Source of the DNA: Dendrophyllia cribrosa
Taxonomy: Eukaryota > Cnidaria > Anthozoa > Scleractinia > Dendrophylliidae
Direction: 5' to 3'
Assembly (NCBI GenBank): GCA_024195265.1
Contig: JAJLRJ010000002.1
Span: 17,120,941-17,184,940, forward strand
DNA: 64,000 nt
A program made the translations under genes and the position numbers. The notes beneath the pieces are model-generated. The model was given only the letters and a program-made list of their open reading frames with translations. It ran no database searches and had not been told where the DNA came from. Below, one piece after another: positions 54,642 to 64,000 of the stretch (positions are counted from its first letter, which is position 1; every line of letters starts with the position of its first letter).

Positions 54642-57600
54642 ATGGTCAAAGGAGCAACCCAGGGAGATGATATTGGGTATGAATTGTAGTGTTATATTCG
54701 TTGGGTAAATGTGAACGGAAGATGTTCTTGCCACGACTTCATTTCGTTTGGTTGTGGACACGTGGCTGAATATTTTCGCTTCTTTTTTCTTTGTTGAAGT
54801 AAAATCTTCGTCGGCGGTTTGTCCCACGAAACGACTGAAGGTATGTTATTGTTGTAGTATGCCAACAAAAATTCTTTGTCTGCAGTCACCTGTTAAGTAT
54901 AAGCTTAAGTTTAAAGATTACTCTTACTTTTCTGGATCGTGTAAACTTAAATTTACCCGCCGGCTTGCAGTCTACTTCGATCTTCCTAGAAGGAGCCTCT
55001 TCCCGATTTTTCTAGGAATGTCGAAGGAGACTCTGCAAGCAGGGTACTTTAAAAAGATCCTTCATAATAAGCTGTTTAAAATAGTTCATTCTTCATATCT
55101 ACTTTTAAAATACGTTTTGAGTTGAAAAGAGTGTGCATACTGAAAAGGTGGTAATTTTCATAATTTAATAGAAAGTGGTCAATATCTTCTTTCTCTTTAC
55201 ATGTCAACACACAGCTGAGAAGTAGACTGAAATAATCATCAACTAGAAAATATTGTCTTTACTAAACGTTTTCAAAGACAAATGCACAAGGTTTTCTGCC
55301 TTGGAGTGCTAGAACTAAATAAGATGACCCAGGAGAAATAATGGAGCAATACTAATTTCAGTCAAATATACAACAAAACATTTATTGAGACATGCGGTAT
55401 GACAGGTTCTTTTCATGTGTAGTATCAACACAACCTACACAGTTCCTCGATTTGCTCTGACTTACGCCTGGCACTCGAAACATCAGCCTGTTTAATCTTT
55501 TTATAAATTTTCATGTTTCACTCCCCCACCAATGCAGCACCAAGTATCAACTGATTTCTTTGGAAAAATGCCCAAATATTGTGGTATCTATTATTTTGGT
55601 ATCAGTATTGGTCCAGCCTCATTGACAAAATCTGAACTGTCTCAGCATTGCCATTGATATTCACAGTGCAAGTTGCATAAAACTTAATGCTGAGTACAGC
55701 TAATAAATTGACAGTTTGACGAAGCTGAATTTCTGAGGGGCTATTTCTTTTCCGTTGAAACTTGATTGAGATTTTTATTTATTTGTGATTCATGATTTAT
55801 AAGAACTTTTTTTAACATGCTTGTGAATGCGATTTTGTTACTTCATTATAACCTGCGATTCTTAACAGTCGCATGATTTAGTAATTCATCTTTCAGTTTC
55901 CAGAATGCAATGTTTATCACTTGGATGCTTTTTCACTTTGCATTGTGGGGGAAGATTGTAGTCTATTTTGTTTGCACCTTGATTAAAACTATCAAGTAAA
56001 ATGTAAGTTGTAATTACATTTTTCTATTTTCTTTCACACATAGATTCCCTCAAGCACTATTTCTCAAGATTTGGAGAAGTAGCTGATGTTGTTGTTATGA
56101 AAGATCCATTGACTAAAAGACCAAGGTAGTAATAATTACTAGTAGTAATCATAGATTATAGTGCGTCTCCTTATCCCGTGGCACCTCGTTTTGACCTAGT
56201 ACCTCAGTTTCATGAATTAATTCAGCCACTGCTTAAAAGGGCGAGATATGTCGCGAGATATGTCATGCAAGCAAAAACGTCGGGCCGACATCAAACAAAT
56301 TCACGCTATCGCCGTGGGATCGGGCAAAATCCTACCGTGCTGTGTACTCCGGAGGTCTCAGATTTTTCCGACATATAAATAGTATATTTTTGTCTTGATT
56401 TCATTTCGGTTATTTCTCCGATTCTGAAATCATACTCCTCAGTACATGTAACTGGAAATGAGAAATTTCTGAGAAAGCCTGAAAAAGTGCTCCCGTGATA
56501 AACTTCTTAAGTCACGCAACATTCAACGTGAATTTCGCAGGATTTTTCGGATAAAATTACAACTTCCAGATGCAAGTAAGACACAAGACTGTTGAATATA
56601 ATTCCTTTATTAGCTAGACAAATTTTAGCCACAAAACTGCGAAATCTTTAGTCGCAAATGCGCCCGATACAGGCGCAATTTCGAGCAATGCGTTCGCCTG
56701 GCGCGGCCGGTCAGTGAATCATTGCTACAAGACATACAGCGAATTGCACCGTACCATAGAACATCGCGAAGAACGACGTCGGTATTTAGGTGAAAGCTTT
56801 TCAAATCAGGCAGAGAACCACAGCAAAATGAAGATAGAACATTCAAAACATACCAGAACGGTAGCGAGGAAAATCCGATAACTTCTTGCTTAATTCCAAA
56901 GAGAGACAACAACTTACTTGGTCCGGAGAAGAACCTTCGTCCAATTTTTCCACTGCGTACTTTTAGTAGGCATTGAAATATTGAGCTGCACGATTCCAAA
57001 ATCGGGAAAATATCCGAAACTAAATCAAGACAAATAGATTATTCACATGTGACATTTCGGAAACCCCAGCTCCCCAGGATGATGCTTGATTTCCACGCGC
57101 TGGGAATGCTGGATACTATTGTGACGTTTCAAGATGGCGCAGATTTGGTACCGACACTTTTCTCAATTCGTTCCGCCTAGCCGACAAGATTAGGAAGCGT
57201 CTCCTTCGTCGACGCAATTATTATAGGCGAATCTTTGTTGACATCTTTGTTTACATTTTTTTCAGAAGCATATAAATTTACATAGAGAAAGCATCATGCT
57301 AAGTTCAAAAACTGAAAGAAAAAGTGTCAAACTTTCATGGTATGATTAAGAAAATACCAGCCACCAAAACCTGCAAAATTGTTGGGTGGCAAAAACACTA
57401 ATGAGCCATACATTCTTTGTAAAAATTTCTTTTTAAAACACCATTGTTCGAAGTGCATCTAGTATATCATGATCAAATTTCCAGAAAAAAGCTAATTGTG
57501 CTATTCCCTTTCAATATTCGGAGTTGTTTTTTTGCACATCTGTAGCTCCAATAGAGTATGTAACGCATATGCTATTGAGGCAATAATAATACATTGATAA

Positions 57601-60600
57601 CAAATATGCTTGAAAGCATGCTTAATTAAAAAAGACTTGTATGGAGATTACACTGGGCAATAATTTTATTAGTTCATGTTTGACTTGTGTTACAGTTATT
57701 TTTACCAGGCAATGTTTCGTACAACTTGCCTGGTAAAAATAACTGTAACACAAGTCAAACATGAGGCAATAATTTTATTAGTTCATGTTTGACTTGTGTT
57801 ACAGTTATTTTTACCAGGCAAGTTGTACGAAACATTGCCTGGTAAAAATAACTGTAACACAAGTCAAACATGAGGCAATAATTTTATTAGTTCATGTTTG
57901 ACTTGTGTTACAGTTATTTTTACCAGGCAAGTTGTACGAAACATTGCACAGTATATCACCTTTGTTTAATTGTTTTTTTTTTTCTGTTTATTTCTAGGGG
58001 CTTTGGATTTGTGAAATTTCTTGATCCAAACTCAGTTAATGATGTAGTTAATCATGAAGGACCACATGTGGTGGATCATAAGACAGTAAGGCTTTGTTGT
58101 GTTTTCACTTTATTTGCCATTTTGCTTTTCTTCTTTCATGCCGCATGATTCATTTGTTGTGTTAGATTGATCCCAAGCAAGCAGTGCCTCGTGGCCCAGG
58201 TCAGGCAGGATCAGTTGCTCAACAACCTAATGTAGGTTTGTCAAAACAGGTAGATAGGGCTGCTGCATTTGTTGTGGTTCAATTTTTTCTTTGTTTGAAA
58301 ATTTTGAAACAAGTTTGATTTTTATTTTCCTTTGTCTCAAATTCATTTCCATAATATTGTAAGAGAAAAGGAAAACAAAAATAAAACTGGTTTTAACATT
58401 TTAAAACCAAAGAAAAATTTAAACCATAAAATATATACTTAATTAAGTGGGGGCTATCTTGAATTAGACTTTTTTCTGCCCCCCAAAATTGAGAAAATGT
58501 TCTTGTTTGACAAGAAAGGCTTTGGTTGTTTCAGTTTGTTGAACTATGCCCACCCATTACCTTGACAAGATGACTGATTAAATTCTAAAACGTTCCCTCT
58601 AATGAATGTATGTTTTTATGCATCATACGCAATTGAAAATACCATAAAATGCGGGTTATATAATATGCCCTCCCACTTATAAGCCCCCTTTACTTTTCCT
58701 TGTTTTCTATAATTTAATACAAGGCATGTAAAGCAGAGAACTATTAGTTTTATTATAGCCTTTTGCTATTTCATCAATTTAATGTCAACGTAACTGTTCA
58801 ATGTTTTTCTGTAGTATAATAAATATACTACATTAATAGAAATATGACAGTTATAATGGCATTATTGATGATCATGATGAATCTTGACCATTTCTTAACT
58901 GCTCATTCAGAGATGGTTTATAGACCCCACCCCCACCCCCCCGGATATATACCAACTGAAATTTCATTACAAGGTTATTTTAGCCCTTATTAGTTATTTT
59001 AGTTACTTTACTGCTATAACCAGTGATGTGCAAATTATCTTGTTTTCAGAGAGACAACAATATGTTTAAGATTTTTGTTGGTGGGATTGCAAATGGGACC
59101 ACAGAAGATGACTTGCGTAATTACTTCTCTGCATACGGCAAGGTGAAATATGTTTTATCTTTTGTTTGCAAGCTAGGCGATACACTAGATTCATTTGTGA
59201 CTATCTTTAGTTGGACTATCTTTAATTTTCTGTTAACCCTTTAAGCCCCAATATAAAAATTCAAATTCTTATTTCTTGTCCCTATACATTTCCTATAGAA
59301 GAAGTGGGGAGAAATTGTTTGGATATCAAGAGAATTCATCTTGTGCGATCATGTCCTTAATTCTCATGACCTTTTTGATTGATAAGGCATTGATATTACA
59401 AGGAGAAATTTGATGCTGATCACTCTTAGGGCTTAAAGGGTTAACTCTTAAAGGTGGTACATGTATATACTTGTTAGAAGCATTTTGTAGTTTGCCTTGA
59501 CAAGTGTTGCTCTTTCACAGTTTCTGTGGTGTTCAGAGTGTCAAACAGGGCAAATATTAACACTTCCTATCAAACAAACATCAAGTAATCAAAATGACAC
59601 CATTCACTTGATTGCTTTTGAAGGGAACAGTAACAAAATCATTGTGACGTTAAAATTATATTAATTTCTCAATATACTGGTGCTGTTGTGGAACCTATTG
59701 TATTCTGGGTTTTATGTCTTCCTCTTGTTATTCTAGGAGCATTGTGAGTATAAGCAATGGTGGTTGTATTTTTACATGTAGTACACCTTAGACAATGACA
59801 TAAAACAGCAGCATCCCAAAACATGGTGTCAAATTCAACTTTTTTACATTTTTTAGTCATTCCACCCTACATGTATTTTCTCCTGACTTTTAAAGAAAAC
59901 TCCTTTTTTCCTGTTTTTTTTTTTTTTTTTTTTTTTTTATTAAGGGCTTACTATCATAAGTCATCAACCTAATAATTAATCTAATTCAGGCAATTAAAAG
60001 ATCCACAGTAAAAAGTATCTCTGCAAGTGTGAAACTTGTTAACAAGCCCCTCAGGCACTTAAAAATGCTGATCTGCCAACCTGTAGAAAGCAATAATTTG
60101 GCTGATTTGAAAATGTTTTAGTGTTTATGGGCTGTGATGTTATGTCTATGCTGCAAAGAACTTCTTGTTTTGGAAGATTTTCACTATTCAAGAACTGCAA
60201 GTTTTTGCAAGAAAAAAATTCCTATTTTCTTGACCTTCCTGCTTGACATTTCAAGTCAACTGTTTCTGTCAAAATGTAGCATGTTTTGCTCTCATTCAAG
60301 CAAAATATTGGGTAAAAGAGAAAACCGCAAAGAGGCACCACAAGTTTTCATTACATTTGAAAAATATTTTGCGCAGAATAAAAACTTGTGGTGCCTCTCC
60401 ATGTGTATCAATGAATACAAACAAAATGTAATTGGTATATTGTTGTTGATAACATTTTGTAGGTTACACATGTCCACTTGATGTATGATAATGCCCAACA
60501 AGATGGCAGTAAGAGAATGCGAGGTGGGTTTGTTTCTCATGTTAGACTCTTGATATTGTGGCAAAATATTGGGGAATTGTGGCAGTTACACCAGGTACCA

Positions 60601-63600
60601 CAATCACAGCTGTAAACTGTGTATCTTCAAAGGTATCTCATAAATTAAACATGTAGGGCTTTTTGAACTTACATGTATTTGCTTCCTGTGTGCCGTTTTA
60701 TGTGTTGATGCTGCTTAAGAAACATCTTTTATTTAATTGGCCAAGGTAAGCTGTAGCTTTCATATGTTAGGAGAATCCCAGACGATCAGACAACTGTATA
60801 TCATTTACCCAAATGGCTCGTGATATTTGGAAGAAATTTGTTTGATGTTTAATACTTCAGAAACAAGTAGTAGTGGGGCCTGAGGTGTATTTGCCACATC
60901 TTCCTAGTATTTTTTTTTTACCATTATTGATGTTATACTCCTAGACACTGACTTTATTTCTACATGAAGCCAACATTCCAATTATGTGCTAAATTTACAA
61001 AAACTTAAAGGCTTGATGCTATCATTTTGTAAGCCAGACTTTTAAATTCTAAATCTTCTGAGTGAGTTGAATTGGTTATCTTCTCTTGACAGTTTAATCC
61101 CCATAGAAGTAAAAAATACATACAAGTTAGAAGATTTGATTTTTATGTTGTCAAAAACAACACTAATTAATAGTTTTTGAGCATTATTGGCAGTTCAATC
61201 TAATTACTGTACTGTAAGTACATTTTAATAGTATTTATTTTCTAGTTTTAAAGTAATTTTTGTTATTGGTCTGTACAAGAAAAGAAGTTATATGATTATA
61301 ATCTTTTAAAAATTTAGTACATTTACTAGTACCTTACTACAGCAATATATACATGTATTTCTACTTGCATCATTCCTCAAAACTGTATTCTATATTTCAG
61401 GTCTTGTTTATATTTTTTGTAAATTGTTATAATTTGTTCTATAAAATACTTACTAATTTTATCTAATTATTTCTACTTTAGGTACAATATACATACATGT
61501 AGGATATTTTTACACTATATGTTAGTGCTGTAGGTTGTTATTGTTAAGTGGTGTAGTGTAGCTTAGTTGTCTGTATATGAACAACAGGGTCAGATACCAC
61601 AAGACCAAAGTTATATTATCTTTTAAAACTATACCTGAAGTTTTAATTAGCTAATAAAGATTTTTAATTAGACTTTTTTGTTTTAGTTTACATCACAATA
61701 CCAATACATTGTTAAGTAAACATTGGCTATAGCCATTCATGAAAAAGTATTACAATTTCTGTTAATTTGGCTTGAAAAATAATAATTATTGTATTTTAGA
61801 TAAAAAGTTAATTAATGTAGTGCTATTTATATAAGTTTACCTGGGGATATGAATCTGGTGTTATCCTGGCCCTGTATTACTGTTTATGTGTTAACCTGTG
61901 ACTGTTTATTTCTTGTGTTGTTTGTGCCTGTAATTAATTTGTTGCATACTTGGTTTTGTGTTACACTACTCTTTTCAGTAAACTGTGACACACCCAAATT
62001 TTATGGCTGCCTTCAGAGTAATGATCATGATGCTGCGTCAAGTGGTACACTATTTTGTTTGAAGCAAATAACTAGCTTTTATATATCACATGGTCGCACT
62101 TCCTTTTCTTCAGTGTTTCAACTAAAACACATGACATGAAAAATGCCATCACATGGTACAGACACATATACCACATGATGCATCTGGGGCCAGATGCATA
62201 AAACTAATGTCAGCAATAACTGCTAATGTCCAACTTTAAAATTATGAGTTTGACTGGGCTGAATGTTCTACATTTGGTGGTGTCACCCCACAAGCTAAGT
62301 ATGTCTCAAGTAAGAACTTGACTCAAGTGCACTTGAGATTCTCAAGTAACACATCAGAAAGTATATTACTTGGAACTTAAGCTGTTAATTACTATCAATT
62401 TTTGGGCCACTGCACATGCCTTTTAGTTAGGGGTGTAACGATTCATATTCCTTGCGATGCGATACGATTTGATTTCGATTTTTGCCTTTCGATTTCTAAT
62501 ATTTTGATTCGATTATGCAAATGTTTCTTGCAGATAGTTTTAGACTTATCTGTTGTTCCTTGGTGTACCGACTTTAGCCGGAAAACCATAATATTTCCAC
62601 ACAGCAGGGGTTTCAATAGAAGCCAGCTACCGGCAGTGTACCGCCGCCTACTTCACCTCTCACCGCCGGTTACCAGACAGCCCTAGTGGGATGGGGACTT
62701 ATGGTCCCTTATCTGTCACAGCCGCCTATTATACCTTGGCCAGCCGCCTACTTCAATTCTTATTGAAACCCCTGCACAGCTGATCTAAAAGATGCAGGCG
62801 GATTCACGATTGCTTGGTCATTCGTTGCCATGTTTGAGAATGTTACAATGAGCGTGTTGCACATGGTTTGCCTTATTTGGAAATTCTCAGGGGGTGGTAG
62901 AAGGGCAGCAATTTTACCAGGCAATGCAAAATGGCGCACAAATTGCAAATGCCTTTGCTCGTCAATCAAAAACACAGATTTTAAAGAGTTCTGAAGTCTG
63001 ATTTCACAATATAATAACTCATTATAAGGACCCCCTGGAAAAGGTATGCAAAAATCGAACCAAAATCAAAACGTGAAAGCAAAAAATCGTGAATCGAACA
63101 GAATGGTCATAATCGCGATTAATCAAGAATTCGATTAATCGTTTCACCACTACTTTTAGTCAGCTTCTGTTTTCCATTGGTCAAGTGTTGTGTAGATCAT
63201 ACTTGACATCGTGCTTTGGCTCCTTTGAAATAGACATGTTTCCATGGTCACAAAGTAGGGTTTCAAGTATGTGCATTTCACTCTTTCACATTCAAAGTAG
63301 GTTTTAACTGCACTTAGGATATACTTGGAAACCCTAGTGTGAAACCAACAATTAGCTGTTACATCTGATGGCCCCCGAAATAGACTTATGGCATCATGGT
63401 GGTTACTCTGAAGGTGGCCAAAATATTTGTAGATGTTGTGGCTTACTGAGAAGACTACTGTAGTATGGAATGTCTATTAATTTGCTGGATTGGATGTATA
63501 CTCAAGATATTTTCCTTAGTCCAAGCATTCAACTGCTGATGGCTACGAGCAACAACAGGAATTGTTTGTTTTGTGCATTGATGTGTTGTGTTGTATGGCC

Positions 63601-63741
63601 TGTGTTTGTGCTATTGAGGAATTAACTTATTTTGTGATATTATATTACACTATATTAGGCTTTGGTTTTGTAACGTTTGACTCAAGCCAACCAGTTGAGA
63701 AGACCGCCAATATTCATTTTCACCAAATCAATGGAAAAACG
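54642..63741 (+). CDS. Two-RRM RNA-binding protein, Musashi/DAZAP1-like (first 8 exons; 3' end outside window)
   Basis: Proteins of this group bind UAG- or AU-rich RNA through two RRMs and control splicing or translation. Exons: 54642-54676, 54800-54840, 56044-56125, 57998-58085, 58166-58231 (or 58249), 59050-59142, 60463-60523, 63659-63741; phases 2, 1, 2, 0, 0, 0, 1, 0 join. RRM1 has RNP2 KIFVGG (exon 2) and RNP1 RGFGFVKF (across exons 3/4), followed by IDPKQAVPRG, close to the IDPK linker of Musashi and DAZAP1. RRM2 has RNP2 KIFVGG (exon 6) and RNP1 RGFGFVTF (across exons 7/8), then HFHQINGKT, like the HFH-I-N-K end of Musashi RRM2. The start Met is the first in frame before DDIGKIFVGG. 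The family cannot be narrowed further without the C-terminus. Donor GTGTAG after the last exon is weak; using it is inferred from the family. Confidence 0.9.
55454..55487 (+). ncRNA. Decayed hammerhead-like motif
   Basis: GCTCTGAC, then a short stem-loop region, then CGAAAC, ATC and AGC, in the order seen at 35082-35115; but the GA of the first box reads TT, so it should be dead. The following TTTAATCTTTTTATAA also resembles the Penelope-like 3' end. In intron 2 of the RNA-binding protein gene. Confidence 0.35.
56130..57600. other. Intron 3, left part, no coding seen
   Basis: No exon fits here. It contains scattered inverted words and moderately GC-rich DNA (56640-57250) but no element I can bound. 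Confidence 0.5.
57656..57948. repeat. Tandem array of palindromes, 109-bp unit, with flipped spacer
   Basis: Two full units and one partial unit start at 57656, 57765 and 57874. Each full unit is a palindrome: TCATGTTTGACTTGTGTTAC and AGTTATTTTTACCAGGCAA are mirrored by TTGCCTGGTAAAAATAACT and GTAACACAAGTCAAACATGA. The 13-base spacer is TGTTTCGTACAAC in unit 1 and its exact reverse complement in units 2 and 3. The array ends 49 bases before the acceptor of exon 4. Confidence 0.93.
59233..59444. repeat. TTAA-flanked MITE (piggyBac-like)
   Basis: TTAA at 59233-59236 and 59441-59444; inverted ends CCCTTTAAGCCC and GGGCTTAAAGGG. In intron 6 of the RNA-binding protein gene. Confidence 0.85.
59914..59938. 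repeat. Poly(T) tract
   Basis: About 25 T in a row, possibly the tail of an antisense retroelement; no body is recognised to the left. Confidence 0.7.
62428..63152. mobile_element. hAT-like non-autonomous element with 8-bp target duplication
   Basis: Ends TAGGGGTGTAACGATT and AATCGTTTCACCACTA mirror. CTTTTAGT lies directly outside both ends (62420-62427 and 63153-63160), the 8-bp duplication typical of hAT elements. The interior has no transposase, and a smaller element is nested inside. In intron 7 of the RNA-binding protein gene. Confidence 0.9.
62605..62774. repeat. Nested MITE with CAGGGGTTTCAATA ends
   Basis: Inverted ends CAGGGGTTTCAATA and TATTGAAACCCCTG; CACAG flanks both sides. The word CCGCCTACTTCA recurs inside. 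It inserted after the surrounding hAT-like element. Confidence 0.85.
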
Positions 63742-64000
63742 GTGTAGTTATGGTTTAGTTACTTATTTAATGTGTTCATGTAGTTGATTTAATTGTAAAG
63801 TGTCTTGTCTTGCATTTCATGGTGGTGTGCAACAGTATTTACCACTGAAACCTAACACTGTAAAAAGAGATGAGCTATTCTTGATTACAATGAAAATATT
63901 AGATGTAATGTTTTTTCTTGTTATTTGGTTGGTTTGATGTTTAAAAAAGTGTCCACATGTAACCTAAACCTGTTGGAAACCTGTTTTGGCTAAGGTTAAA

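Noticed and set aside
57656..57948. CRISPR-like repeat with spacers
   Set aside because: Only three units, each a full palindrome with the same spacer (flipped), in a eukaryotic intron.

Overview
The window looks like eukaryotic nuclear DNA. Genes are split into short exons with GT-AG introns, intergenic DNA is AT-rich, and every intron carries small inverted-repeat transposons, SINEs and broken retroelements. The protein families, intron density and repeat types suggest an invertebrate, most likely an anthozoan cnidarian such as a stony coral. This species guess is inference; the gene calls rest on translated exons whose splice phases join.

Layout. (1) 210-14078 (+): the C-terminal half of nucleoporin gp210 (NUP210), eleven exons ending in the membrane span and short tail; the 5' half lies left of the window. 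Its introns hold four copies of one TA-flanked MITE family, other MITEs, SINE pieces, a LINE reverse-transcriptase relic and a frameshifted THAP-domain relic. (2) 14079-24292: mostly mobile DNA, including a 5'-truncated L1-like LINE (16878-20151) with intact target-site duplications. (3) 24293-26589 (-): a two-exon F-box protein of the FBXO30/FBXO40 type, head-to-head with (4) 26882-32776 (+): a complete six-exon APH-1, the gamma-secretase scaffold subunit, with a RecQ-like helicase relic on the opposite strand in intron 1. (5) 32777-37888: repeats, including a Penelope-like GIY-YIG endonuclease ORF followed by a hammerhead-like RNA motif. (6) 37889-49422 (+): a complete eight-exon ZIP metal transporter of the SLC39A8/SLC39A14 type. 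(7) 49423-54641: repeats and a LINE relic. (8) 54642-63741 and beyond (+): the first eight exons of a two-RRM RNA-binding protein of the Musashi/DAZAP1 kind; the 3' end is outside the window.

The five host genes are ordinary, functionally unrelated housekeeping or signalling genes; I see no operon or gene-cluster logic. The unusual content is in the DNA between exons: hammerhead-like motifs linked to Penelope-like sequence, a palindromic array with a flipped spacer next to an RRM exon, nested transposons with readable target-site duplications, and one changed conserved residue in APH-1. I found no convincing wholly new system.
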